DNA of 64,000 bases from Actinomadura sp. KC06 (GTDB taxonomy: Bacteria; Actinomycetota; Actinomycetes; Streptosporangiales; Streptosporangiaceae): NCBI RefSeq assembly GCF_004348735.1, contig NZ_SMKT01000002.1, positions 113,522 through 177,521 of the forward strand, given 5' to 3'. This document shows positions 42,996 to 51,108 of the stretch, piece after piece. The translations under genes were made by a program, and so were the position numbers. A model generated the notes under the pieces. That model was not told the DNA's origin. It worked only from the letters and a program-made list of their open reading frames with translations, and did not search any database. Numbering within the stretch: position 1 is the stretch's first letter; each line of letters opens with the position of its first letter.

Positions 42996-44642
42996 TTGCG
43001 CCCCCACGCAGACTTGCGCCCCCGTTCCGTTCCCAGTGTCCGGCCGGTTCTCAGTACCCGCTCGGTTATCGGTGTCCGCTCGGTTCTCAGTGTCATAGCC
43101 GTGCTCCTCGTCGCGCTCCTCGCGCCGCTCGGCGGCTCCCAGGCCAGCGCCGCGACGCTCGCCGCGACGTTCACCAAGCCCAACGACTGGGGTTCCGGCT
43201 GGGAAGGGCGCTTCACGCTGACCAACGCGTCCGACCAGGCGATCAACGGATGGAAGGTCGAGTTCGACCTGCCCGCCGGGACGACCGTCGGCTCGTACTG
43301 GGACGCCCTCCTCACCAAGAACGGGCAGCGCCAGACATTCCAGAACCGCAACTACAACGCCGCGGTGCCCGCGGGCGGTTCCGTCACGTTCGGGTTCCTC
43401 GGGAACGGTCCCGGAGCCCCTGAGAACTGCACGTTCAACGGCAATCCGTGCGGCGGCGGTGACACCGGCAATCCCGGCGAGCTCGGCGCGCCCGGCAACC
43501 CGACCGTCACCGCGCGGACCGACACCTCGCTGACGCTCAGCTGGCAGCCCGCCTCCGGCACGCCGACCGGCTACCGCGTCTACGAGGGCTCCGACCTGCG
43601 CGCGACGGTCAGCGGCACCACCGCCACGATCGGCGGCCTCGCGAAGTGCTCGACGCACAGCTACACGATCAAGGCCTACGACGACAACGGTGAGTCGGCC
43701 GCCAGCACCGCCGTCACGAGCACGACCAGCGGATGCGTGAGCAGCGCGCTGCCCAAGCACTTCCTGACCGGCTACTGGCACAACTTCGTGAACCAGGCCC
43801 GTCCGCTGAAGCTCTCCCAGGTGCCCGCCGAGTACGACGTCATCGCGGTCGCGTTCGGCGAGGCGACGACCCGCTTCGGCGAGGTCAGCTTCAGGGTCGA
43901 CCCGGGTCTGGCCAGCGCGGTCGGCGGCTACACCGACGAGCAGTTCAAGGCGGACGTGAAGGCGCTCCAGGCCAAGGGCAAGAAGGTCATCCTGTCGGTC
44001 GGCGGCGAGAAGGGCGCGATCTGGGTCGGCAACAGCAGCGCCGCGACCCTGTTCACCGACTCCATGAGCTCCATCATCTCCGAGTGGGGCTTCGACGGCG
44101 TCGACATCGACCTGGAGAACGGCCTCAACCCGACCTACATGGGGCAGGCGCTGCGGGCGATCCGCGCCAAGGTCGGCAACGAGATGATCATCACGATGGC
44201 GCCGCAGACAGTCGACATGCAGTCCACCGGCGGGGCGTACTTCCAGCTCGCGCTGGCCATCAAGGACATCCTGACCGTCGTCCACATGCAGTACTACAAC
44301 TCAGGGACGATGCTCGGCTGCGACCAGCAGGTGTACTCGCAGGGAACGCTGAACTTCATGACGGCGCTGGCCTGCATCCAGCTCGAGAACGGGCTGCGTC
44401 CCGACCAGGTGGCGCTGGGTCTCCCGGCGGGCGCCGGTGCGGCGGGCGGCGGGGTCGTCCAGCCGGGGCTGGTCAACAACGCGCTCGACTGCCTCGCCAA
44501 GGGCACGAGCTGCGGCACCTTCAAGCCGTCCAAGACGTATCCGGACATCCGCGGCGCGATGACCTGGTCGATCAACTGGGACGTCACCAACGGCGGCCGG
44601 TTCGCCGGGACCGTCGGCCCGCACCTGGACACGCTGCCGTAA
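42996..44642 (+). CDS. GH18 chitinase with CBM2 and FnIII modules (2)
   Basis: A 548-residue secreted chitinase with long Arg-rich signal region (to ASA near 48), CBM2 module (about 50-145; [23 protein letters not shown]), FnIII (about 155-245) and GH18 barrel (about 250-548) with the catalytic DGVDIDLE near 367-374. The TTG at 42996 has GGAG 6 bases upstream; ATG 42984 is excluded because it meets a stop after one codon. Its CBM2 and 5' leader are near-copies of chitinase 1, but the catalytic domain is of a different subgroup (closer to chitinase 3). A strong hairpin follows the stop. Likely to act on crystalline chitin with the AA10 enzyme. Confidence 0.88.
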   Translation: MRPHADLRPRSVPSVRPVLSTRSVIGVRSVLSVIAVLLVALLAPLGGSQASAATLAATFTKPNDWGSGWEGRFTLTNASDQAINGWKVEFDLPAGTTVGSYWDALLTKNGQRQTFQNRNYNAAVPAGGSVTFGFLGNGPGAPENCTFNGNPCGGGDTGNPGELGAPGNPTVTARTDTSLTLSWQPASGTPTGYRVYEGSDLRATVSGTTATIGGLAKCSTHSYTIKAYDDNGESAASTAVTSTTSGCVSSALPKHFLTGYWHNFVNQARPLKLSQVPAEYDVIAVAFGEATTRFGEVSFRVDPGLASAVGGYTDEQFKADVKALQAKGKKVILSVGGEKGAIWVGNSSAATLFTDSMSSIISEWGFDGVDIDLENGLNPTYMGQALRAIRAKVGNEMIITMAPQTVDMQSTGGAYFQLALAIKDILTVVHMQYYNSGTMLGCDQQVYSQGTLNFMTALACIQLENGLRPDQVALGLPAGAGAAGGGVVQPGLVNNALDCLAKGTSCGTFKPSKTYPDIRGAMTWSINWDVTNGGRFAGTVGPHLDTLP

Positions 44643-44645
44643 CCG

Positions 44646-44683
44646 GTCCCGCTCCCGTGGCGGACACGCCACGGGAGCGGGAC
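44646..44683 (+). terminator. Strong 17-bp hairpin between chitinases 2 and 3
   Basis: GTCCCGCTCCCGTGGCG and its exact reverse complement surround the loop GACA, 4 bases after chitinase 2's stop. The next ATG is only 23 bases after the stem, leaving no room for a usual promoter, so this may be an intra-operon attenuator or mRNA-stabilising hairpin rather than a full stop. Confidence 0.65.
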
Positions 44684-44705
44684 ACGCTTCGCCAGAGGGA
44701 CGGAC

Positions 44706-46472
44706 ATGAAGAAGATCTGGGCCCCGGCGGTTCTCACCGCCGGGCTGCTCGTCGGGCTCCCGAGCCCGGCGCAAGCTGAGAACGTACTGGCCAACGCCGG
44801 TTTCGAGACAGGGTCGCTGAGCGGCTGGACGTGCGCGAGCGGCGGTTCCGTCGTCACCACTCCGGTGCGCACGGGGTCGTACGCGCTCGCCGGCGGTGTG
44901 ACCGCCGGCAGCACGGGCCAGTGCACGCAGACCGTCAGCGTCCAGCCGAACACGGCCTACACGCTGTCGGCCTGGGTGCGCGGCAGCTACGTGCACATGG
45001 GCGTGACCGGCGGGGCGAAGACGTGGATCCCGTCCGCGTCGAACTACACCAAGCTGACGGTGTCGTTCACGACCGGAGCCGACCAGAAGTCCGCGGAGAT
45101 CTTCCTGCACGGCTGGTACGGCACCGGCGCCTACCACGCGGACGACGTGGAGCTGGACGGCCCCGGCGGCGAACCCCAGCCCGGAGTGCCGGGCGCGCCC
45201 GCCGCCCCCAAGCTGGGCGCGGTCACCGACAACTCGATCGCGCTGTCGTGGGAACCGGCGTCCGGGACGGTCACCGGCTACCGCGTCTACGAGGGCACGG
45301 CGCTGAAGGCGACCGTGACCGGGACGAGCGCCACCATCTCCGGCCTGGCCAAGTGCAGCTCGCACAGCTACACGGTCGCCGCGTACAACGACGTCGGCGA
45401 GTCGGCCAGGTCCGCGCCGGTCAGCGGCCGGACGGGCGGCTGCGTCGACACCGGGCTGCCGAAGCACGCGCTCATCGGCTACATGCACGCGAGTTTCGCC
45501 AACGGCTCGGGCTACGTCCGGATGGCGGACATCCCGGACGCGTGGGACATCATCGACCTCGCGTTCGGCGAGCCGACGTCGGTGACGTCCGGCGACATCC
45601 GGTTCAACCGCTGCCCGGTGAGCGAGTGCCCGAACGTGGAGAGCGACGAGGAGTTCATCGCCGGGATCCGCGCGAAGCAGGCGCAGGGCAAGAAGGTGCT
45701 GATCTCGATCGGCGGCCAGAACGGCCAGGTGCAGCTCACGACGACCGGCGCGCGGGACGCGTTCGTCCGGTCCGTCTCGGCGATCATCGACAAGTACGGC
45801 CTGGACGGTCTGGACGTCGACTTCGAGGGCCACTCGCTCTACCTCAACAGCGGCGACACCGACTTCCGCAACCCGAAGACCCCGGTGATCGTCAACCTGA
45901 TCTCCGCGCTGAAGACGCTGAAGGCCAAGTACGGCGAGAAGTTCGTGCTGACGATGGCCCCGGAGACGTTCTTCGTGCAGGTCGGCTATCAGTTCTACGG
46001 CGGCGCCGGCGGCGGGGACAACCGGACGGGCTCCTACCTCCCGGTGATCCACGCGATGCGGGACGACCTGACCGTCCTGCACGTCCAGGACTACAACTCC
46101 GGCCCGGTGATGGGGCTCGACGGCCAGTACAAGAACATGGGCGGCGCCGAGTTCCACATCGCGATGACCGACATGGTGAAGGCCGGGTTCCCGGTCGCGA
46201 ACACCGGTCACACGTTCCCCGGGCTGCGGCCCGACCAGATCGGGATCGGGCTGCCCGCCGCGATCCCCGCGGGCAACGGCCACACCTCGCCGGCCCAGGT
46301 GCATCAGGCGGTGAACTGCCTGGTCAAGGGGACGGGCTGCGGCTCGTACACGCTGCGTGGCGGGACGTCCCCGGCGCTGCGCGGGCTGATGACCTGGTCG
46401 ATCAACTGGGACCACTACTTCAAGTGGGAGTTCATGAACGCCCACGAGCCATTCCTCAACGGCCTTCCGTAG
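44706..46472 (+). CDS. GH18 chitinase with N-terminal CBM and FnIII modules (3)
   Basis: A 588-residue secreted chitinase. The signal peptide ends at AQA near 25; residues about 26-155 are a jelly-roll carbohydrate-binding module (NVLANAGFETGSLSGWTC, with the typical FExG..GW pattern of CBM4/16-type domains); FnIII at about 165-245; GH18 at about 255-588 with LDGLDVDFEG (acid near 374), LISIGGQNG and LTMAPETFFVQ. GAGGG lies 6 bases upstream of ATG. The FnIII module carries a 39-base stretch identical to chitinase 1. It follows the 17-bp hairpin by 23 bases and precedes the AA10 gene by 55, without a terminator, so the two are probably co-transcribed. Confidence 0.88.
   Translation: MKKIWAPAVLTAGLLVGLPSPAQAENVLANAGFETGSLSGWTCASGGSVVTTPVRTGSYALAGGVTAGSTGQCTQTVSVQPNTAYTLSAWVRGSYVHMGVTGGAKTWIPSASNYTKLTVSFTTGADQKSAEIFLHGWYGTGAYHADDVELDGPGGEPQPGVPGAPAAPKLGAVTDNSIALSWEPASGTVTGYRVYEGTALKATVTGTSATISGLAKCSSHSYTVAAYNDVGESARSAPVSGRTGGCVDTGLPKHALIGYMHASFANGSGYVRMADIPDAWDIIDLAFGEPTSVTSGDIRFNRCPVSECPNVESDEEFIAGIRAKQAQGKKVLISIGGQNGQVQLTTTGARDAFVRSVSAIIDKYGLDGLDVDFEGHSLYLNSGDTDFRNPKTPVIVNLISALKTLKAKYGEKFVLTMAPETFFVQVGYQFYGGAGGGDNRTGSYLPVIHAMRDDLTVLHVQDYNSGPVMGLDGQYKNMGGAEFHIAMTDMVKAGFPVANTGHTFPGLRPDQIGIGLPAAIPAGNGHTSPAQVHQAVNCLVKGTGCGSYTLRGGTSPALRGLMTWSINWDHYFKWEFMNAHEPFLNGLP
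45258..45296 (+). repeat. 39-base exact repeat in the FnIII module (copy 2)
   Basis: Identical to 41575-41613 within the FnIII module of chitinase 1. Flanking sequence is only similar, which suggests conversion or strong constraint. Confidence 0.75.
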
Positions 46473-46527
46473 CGCCGAAGACCCCGAAGACCTTTTGAGG
46501 AACCCACCCCCACCGGAAGGAAACGAA

Positions 46528-47385
46528 GTGAGATCGACCCGATCGAGAAAGGTCGCGGCCGTCGCGGTCACGGTCCCCGCGGCGTCCGCGCTGGTGGTGC
46601 TCGGCACCTCCTCCGGCGCGAGCGCGCACGGGACCATGTCCGACCCGCCGAGCCGCGTCTACGTCTGCAAGAACGAGGGCCCGGAGACCCCGAAGTCGGA
46701 CGCGTGCAAGGCGGCCGTCGCCGCCGGCGGCACCCAGGCGTTCTACGACTGGAACGAGGTGTCGCTGCTGGAGGCCGGCGGGCGGCACCGGCAGCTCATC
46801 CCGGACGGTCAGCTCTGCAGCGCCGGGCGCGCCAAGTACCGCGGCCTGGACCTGCCGCGCGCCGACTGGCCCGCCAAGCGGATGTCGTCCGGCGCGCAGA
46901 CGATCACCTACCACGCTTCCGCGCCGCACTCGGCGAGCAACTTCGAGTTCTACATCACCCGTGACGGCTGGAGCCCGACGCAGCCGCTGCGCTGGTCGGA
47001 CCTGGTGCACATCCAGACGTTCAACCGCCAGAACCCGACCACGTTCACCAAGTGGACGATCAACATCCCGCCGCGCACGGGCCGGCACATCCTGTACTCG
47101 ATCTGGCAGCGGGTGGTCGGCAGCGCGGAGGCCTTCTACACCTGCTCGGACGTCGACTTCGGCGGAACGACGACGCCCCCGACCGACCCGCCGACCGATC
47201 CCCCGACCGACCCTCCCACCGACCCGCCGACGGACCCGCCGAGCGGCACCTGGACGGCCGGCACCGCCTACAGCGCGGGCCAGCAGGTGACCTACAACGG
47301 CGCGACGTACAAGTGCCTTCAGCCGCACACGGCGCTGGCCGGCTGGGAACCCGCGAACACCGCGGCGCTCTGGCAGAAGGTCTGA
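46528..47385 (+). CDS. AA10 lytic polysaccharide monooxygenase with CBM5/12
   Basis: A 285-residue secreted copper enzyme that oxidatively cleaves crystalline chitin (or cellulose) and boosts GH18 activity. The signal peptide ends at ASA so that His34 becomes the N-terminal residue of the mature HGTMSDPPSR, the first copper ligand; His in APHS near 134 is the second. EAFYTCSDVDF near 215 is the usual end of the domain. A PPTDPP repeat linker leads to a CBM5/12-type module (TWTAGTAYSAGQQVTYNGATYKC..WEPANTAALWQKV). The GTG start has GGAAGGAAA upstream; frames from 46495 would spoil the signal peptide. It lies 55 bases after chitinase 3. Confidence 0.93.
   Translation: MRSTRSRKVAAVAVTVPAASALVVLGTSSGASAHGTMSDPPSRVYVCKNEGPETPKSDACKAAVAAGGTQAFYDWNEVSLLEAGGRHRQLIPDGQLCSAGRAKYRGLDLPRADWPAKRMSSGAQTITYHASAPHSASNFEFYITRDGWSPTQPLRWSDLVHIQTFNRQNPTTFTKWTINIPPRTGRHILYSIWQRVVGSAEAFYTCSDVDFGGTTTPPTDPPTDPPTDPPTDPPTDPPSGTWTAGTAYSAGQQVTYNGATYKCLQPHTALAGWEPANTAALWQKV
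47178..47243 (+). repeat. Proline/threonine linker repeat in the AA10 gene
   Basis: The 12-base unit encoding TDPP is repeated about five times between the catalytic and binding domains. Tandem units of this type expand and shrink by slippage; the encoded linker is flexible. Confidence 0.7.
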
Positions 47386-47424
47386 GCGCGACGAGGATGA
47401 TGCGCACGCGATGAGTTGCCCCAT

Positions 47425-48330
47425 ATGAAGCGCCACGCGACCGACCGCCGCGCCACGGGACGGCCCGCGCCCGGGGACCCCGCCACCACGGGGGACCCGG
47501 AGCGGGGCCGGCCCGCGGCCGATCCTCCCGCGGCCGACCGCCCGGCGGCCGACCGCCGCGTCACCGTCCGCCACACGGCCGAGCCCACCCCTCCGGCCGA
47601 ACCCCCTGTGACGGACGGCCGCGCTGCGGGACGCCCCGCGGTGAAGCGCGGTGTCGTGAAGTACGGCGCGCTGGCGCTCCTCGTCGCGTGCGCTCTCCTG
47701 GTGTTCGCCCAGTGCGGGGCCGCCGGCGGTTCGCCGTCCGGCGGCTCCGCCCCCGCGTCGCGGGGCGGAGACGGGTTCAATTCCGACGACGTGATGTTCC
47801 TGCAGATGATGCTTCCCCATCAGGAGCAGGGCGTGAAGCTGGTCCGGCTGGCGAAGCGGCATCCGGTCAGCCCCGAGGTGAAGACCCTGGCCGCGGCGAT
47901 CGAGACCACCCAGGTCGCCGAGGCGAGGGAGATGCAGCAGCGGCTGCGCGAGTGGCGGCGGCCGCTGCGCGCGGACTCGCACGAGCACGCCGCGCACGGC
48001 GGCATGCCGGAGACGACCGACGCCGAGCTGGCGGCGTTGGAGCGGACCCCGCCAGACCAGTTCGAACGCCAGTTCCTCAACCTGCTGATCGGCCATCAGG
48101 ACGACGCGGTCCAGATGGCCCGGCTCGAGACCGGCAGGGGCGAGGACGGCTGGACGCGGCGGCTGGCGGAGCGCGTCGACCGGTCCCGGTCGGCGCAGAT
48201 CGAACAGATGCTGGCCATTCTCCGTCCCCCATCCCAGAAGGCACCCCGATCCCCGCAGGCACTCCCGTCCCTGAAAGCTCTCCGATCCCCGGAAGGAACC
48301 CGACCCCCGGAAGACTCCCACCGGAAGTAG
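47425..48330 (+). CDS. DUF305-domain membrane-anchored protein
   Basis: A 301-residue protein. A Pro/Ala/Asp/Arg-rich region (1-75) precedes a hydrophobic helix at about 80-95 (YGALALLVACALLVFAQCG). The DUF305 domain follows: FNSDDVMFLQMMLPHQEQGVKLVRLAKRH and, in the second half, FLNLLIGHQDDAVQMARLE, with paired MMxPHxxQ/HQxDA histidines that could bind metal such as copper. A Ser/Pro/Arg-rich tail of short repeats ends it. ATG 47425 is chosen, with TTG 47416 as alternative. Its place between an LPMO, a copper enzyme, and a chitinase suggests copper handling, but that is inference. The start of chitinase 4 lies only 9 bases beyond its stop. Confidence 0.8.
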   Translation: MKRHATDRRATGRPAPGDPATTGDPERGRPAADPPAADRPAADRRVTVRHTAEPTPPAEPPVTDGRAAGRPAVKRGVVKYGALALLVACALLVFAQCGAAGGSPSGGSAPASRGGDGFNSDDVMFLQMMLPHQEQGVKLVRLAKRHPVSPEVKTLAAAIETTQVAEAREMQQRLREWRRPLRADSHEHAAHGGMPETTDAELAALERTPPDQFERQFLNLLIGHQDDAVQMARLETGRGEDGWTRRLAERVDRSRSAQIEQMLAILRPPSQKAPRSPQALPSLKALRSPEGTRPPEDSHRK

Positions 48331-48339
48331 GTGTTCGGC

Positions 48340-50907
48340 ATGCGCCGAATAATCGGAATCCTGACCACTTTCATCGTCTTGGCCGCGCTCGCCGTCGCTC
48401 CCGCCCAGGCGGCGGACCGGCTGACGGCCGCCTTCAGTTTGTCCGGGACGACCGGAAAATATGTGGTCTCCAATCCCGGCACGGCCGCCGTCAGCAACTG
48501 GACGCTGACGTTCGAGCTCCCCGCGGGTGTGACCGCGCGCAACCCGCAGAACGTCACCTTGTCGCAGAATGGGACGAAGGTGACGCTCCGTCCGCTGTTC
48601 TATATCAACACCGTCCGCGCGGGCGGGAACACCGAGCCCTACAGCCCGACGTTCACGTTGAGCTCCGCCACCGAGCAGCCGACGAACTGTCTGCTGAACG
48701 GCGCGGCTTGCGACGGCTCGGGTGAGGATCCGCCGGAGGCGGCGGGCGTCACCGCGGAATACTCGATCGAGGGATCGCGCGCCAAGTTCATCGTCGCGAA
48801 CAATTCCGGCGCGACGATCTCGAACTGGTCGATCGTGTTCACCCTGCCGTCCGGCGTGACCGCCAGCGGCGCCGACAACGGCTCGATCACCCAGACGGGC
48901 AGCACGTTCACCCTTTCCCCCGCCCACTACAACTCCACGATCCAGTCGGGCCGCACGACCGAGCCGTACAGCCCGACGTTCACGGTCAGCAGAGCGGGCG
49001 CGGAACCGGTGACCTGCCGGGTCAACGACGTCAACTGCGACGGGAGCGGCGACGTGCTGCCGTCCGCGCCCGGCAACCTCACGGCCCCGGTGAAGACGAC
49101 GAAGACCGTCTCGCTGAAGTGGGACGCGGCGACCCCCGGCAGCCTGCCGATCACCGCCTACGAGGTGTACAACGGCTCCGCGCTCGCGACCACGGTGGCG
49201 GAGACGAACGCCACGGTCACCGGCCTCACGCCGAACACCGAGTACACGTTCACCGTCAAGGCGCGGGACCGCAAGGGCGGCCTGTCGCCCGCCAGCACGC
49301 CGGTCACCGTCAGGACGAACAACCCGGCCGATGACACGACGGCGCCCTCCACCCCGGGCGGCCTGCGCAGCACCGCCAAGGACGCCGGGAGCGTGTCGCT
49401 CTCGTGGAGCGCCTCGTCCGACGCCAGCGGCGTGGCGAACTACGACGTCCTGGTCGACGGCAAGGTCGCGACGACCGTGATCGGCACGTCGGCGAAGGTC
49501 GGGGGCCTGTCCCCGTCCACCGAGTACACGTTCACCGTCAAGGCCCGCGACACCTACGACAACGTGTCCGGGGCAAGCGACGCCATCAAGGTGAAGACGT
49601 CCGACATCGTCGGTGAGGGCTACGCCAGGGTCGGCTACTTCGTCCAGTGGGGCATCTACGGCCGCCAGTACTTCGTGAAGAACCTGGACACCACCGGGAA
49701 CGCGCGGCGGCTCACCCACATCAACTACGCCTTCGGCAACATCGACCCGGTCAACCTGACCTGCCTGCACGGTGTCACCAAGGGCACCTCGCAGAACCCG
49801 CAGGACCCGAACCAGGGCGACGGCGCGGGTGACGCCGAGGCCGACTACGGGCGCCCGTTCAGCGCCGCGCAGTCGGTGGACGGCGTCGCCGACACCGGCT
49901 GGGAGAAGCTCCAGGGCAACTACAACCAGCTGCTGAAGCTCAAGAAGAAGCACCCGCACCTGAAGGTGCTGATCTCGCTCGGCGGCTGGACGTACTCGAA
50001 GTACTTCTCCGACGCCGCCAAGACCGACGCGTCCCGCAAGAAGTTCGTGCAGTCCTGCCTCGACATCTACATCAAGGGCAACCTGCCCGTGTACAACGGC
50101 AAGGGCGGGCCGGGCACCGGCGCCGGGATCTTCGACGGCATCGACCTCGACTGGGAGTGGCCGGGCGCCGAAGGGCACCCGGGCAACCACGTCAGCCCGG
50201 ACGACAAGCGCAACAACACGCTGCTCATCGCCGAGTTCCGCCGCCAGATGGACGAGCTGACGAAGAGCACCGGCCAGCGCTACCAGCTCACCGCGTTCAC
50301 CCCCGCGGACCCGGCGAAGATCGAGGCCGGCTGGGAGCTGGCCGAGGTCAACAAGTACATGGACATGTTCAACATCCAGGGCTACGACTTCCACGGCGCG
50401 GGCAGCGACAACTCCTGGGAGCCCAAGCGGACGGGCCACCAGGGCAACCTGTACACCGACACCGATGACCCGTACCCGTTCCACTTCAGCGTCGAGAACG
50501 CGGTGCAGCCGTACCTCGACGCGGGCATCAACCCGCGCAAGCTGACCATCGGCCTGGCCTACTACGGCCGGGGCTGGCAGCAGGTCAAGGACGGCGGCAA
50601 GAGCGGCGAATGGCAGGACGCGAACGGCGCGGCCCCCGGCCAGTTCCAGGAAGAGGCCGGGACGCGCGGTTACAGCAACCTGCTGGCCAGCGTGCCGAAC
50701 TGCCGGATCGTCCACGACGAACAGGCGGTGGCGACGTCCTGCTTCACCGGAGACAACGGTCAATGGTGGACGTTCGACGACCCCTGGTCGATCCAGAAGA
50801 AGGTCGCCTGGCTGAAGAGCAAGAACATGCTCGGCGCGATGATCTGGGAGATGTCCGGCGATCCGGGCATCCTCACCCAGACGCTGGATCAGAGTCTGGG
50901 GAGCTGA
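48340..50907 (+). CDS. GH18 chitinase with two CBM2-like and two FnIII modules (4)
   Basis: An 855-residue secreted chitinase, the largest of the four. The signal peptide is MRRIIGILTTFIVLAALAVAPAQA. Two tandem CBM2-like sandwiches (about 27-130 and 132-235, each with TEPYSPTFT and a closing Cys pair), two FnIII domains (about 245-335, 345-430) and a GH18 barrel (about 440-850) with FDGIDLDWEWPG (acid near 605), LISLGGWTYSKYF and GAMIWEMSGDPG follow. Chitinases of this subgroup are usually processive exo-enzymes. ATG 48340 has AGGTG about 6 bases upstream; a GTG at 48331 is possible. A 14-bp hairpin follows the gene. Confidence 0.92.
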   Translation: MRRIIGILTTFIVLAALAVAPAQAADRLTAAFSLSGTTGKYVVSNPGTAAVSNWTLTFELPAGVTARNPQNVTLSQNGTKVTLRPLFYINTVRAGGNTEPYSPTFTLSSATEQPTNCLLNGAACDGSGEDPPEAAGVTAEYSIEGSRAKFIVANNSGATISNWSIVFTLPSGVTASGADNGSITQTGSTFTLSPAHYNSTIQSGRTTEPYSPTFTVSRAGAEPVTCRVNDVNCDGSGDVLPSAPGNLTAPVKTTKTVSLKWDAATPGSLPITAYEVYNGSALATTVAETNATVTGLTPNTEYTFTVKARDRKGGLSPASTPVTVRTNNPADDTTAPSTPGGLRSTAKDAGSVSLSWSASSDASGVANYDVLVDGKVATTVIGTSAKVGGLSPSTEYTFTVKARDTYDNVSGASDAIKVKTSDIVGEGYARVGYFVQWGIYGRQYFVKNLDTTGNARRLTHINYAFGNIDPVNLTCLHGVTKGTSQNPQDPNQGDGAGDAEADYGRPFSAAQSVDGVADTGWEKLQGNYNQLLKLKKKHPHLKVLISLGGWTYSKYFSDAAKTDASRKKFVQSCLDIYIKGNLPVYNGKGGPGTGAGIFDGIDLDWEWPGAEGHPGNHVSPDDKRNNTLLIAEFRRQMDELTKSTGQRYQLTAFTPADPAKIEAGWELAEVNKYMDMFNIQGYDFHGAGSDNSWEPKRTGHQGNLYTDTDDPYPFHFSVENAVQPYLDAGINPRKLTIGLAYYGRGWQQVKDGGKSGEWQDANGAAPGQFQEEAGTRGYSNLLASVPNCRIVHDEQAVATSCFTGDNGQWWTFDDPWSIQKKVAWLKSKNMLGAMIWEMSGDPGILTQTLDQSLGS

Positions 50908-50935
50908 TCTCCTGACCCCCTGATCCCGCGAGACC

Positions 50936-50976
50936 CAGGGCCGGTGCCGCCTTGCGCCAGCACGGCACCGGCCCTG
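50936..50976 (+). terminator. Terminator hairpin after chitinase 4
   Basis: CAGGGCCGGTGCCG (50936-50949) pairs with CGGCACCGGCCCTG (50963-50976) as a perfect 14-bp stem with a 13-base loop, 29 bases after the stop. It ends the chitinase cluster. Confidence 0.7.
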
Positions 50977-51038
50977 ACCCATTTCGGACGGACGCGCACT
51001 CCACCGCGGGAGGCGCGTCCGTCCTTTCATGGGGGGTG

Positions 51039-51087
51039 TGGACCACGTGGTCCAGTTCACGCGCCGGACTTTGGACCACCTGGTCCA
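51039..51087. promoter_or_regulatory. Paired palindromic operators upstream of the orphan nuoB
   Basis: TGGACCACGTGGTCCA (51039-51054) is a perfect 16-base palindrome. TGGACCACCTGGTCCA (51072-51087) is the same except for one central base. Their centres are 33 bases apart, about three helical turns, so two dimers could bind on one face. The second overlaps TTGGAC, the candidate -35, and sits before TATCGT (51096-51101). The convergent TetR gene at 51662 is a possible binder. Confidence 0.65.
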
Positions 51088-51095
51088 CTCTTGGG

Positions 51096-51101
51096 TATCG
51101 T
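51096..51101 (+). promoter_or_regulatory. Probable -10 box and leaderless start of nuoB
   Basis: TATCGT lies 7 bases before ATG 51109, and TTGGAC (51071-51076) is 19 bases upstream of it. No ribosome site is visible, so transcription probably begins at or next to the ATG. Confidence 0.45.
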
Positions 51102-51108
51102 CGTTCCC

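Noticed and set aside
43550..43600. FnIII module of chitinase 2 as a third copy of the 39-base repeat
   Set aside because: It is similar (GYRVYEG is kept) but has several differences, so it is ordinary homology rather than an exact repeat.
46456..51060. A 1534-codon open frame on the minus strand across the AA10/DUF305/chitinase genes
   Set aside because: It is the mirror of genuine plus-strand genes in very GC-rich DNA: the plus frames have signal peptides and catalytic motifs, while this one has only low-complexity Arg/Val/Gly text.
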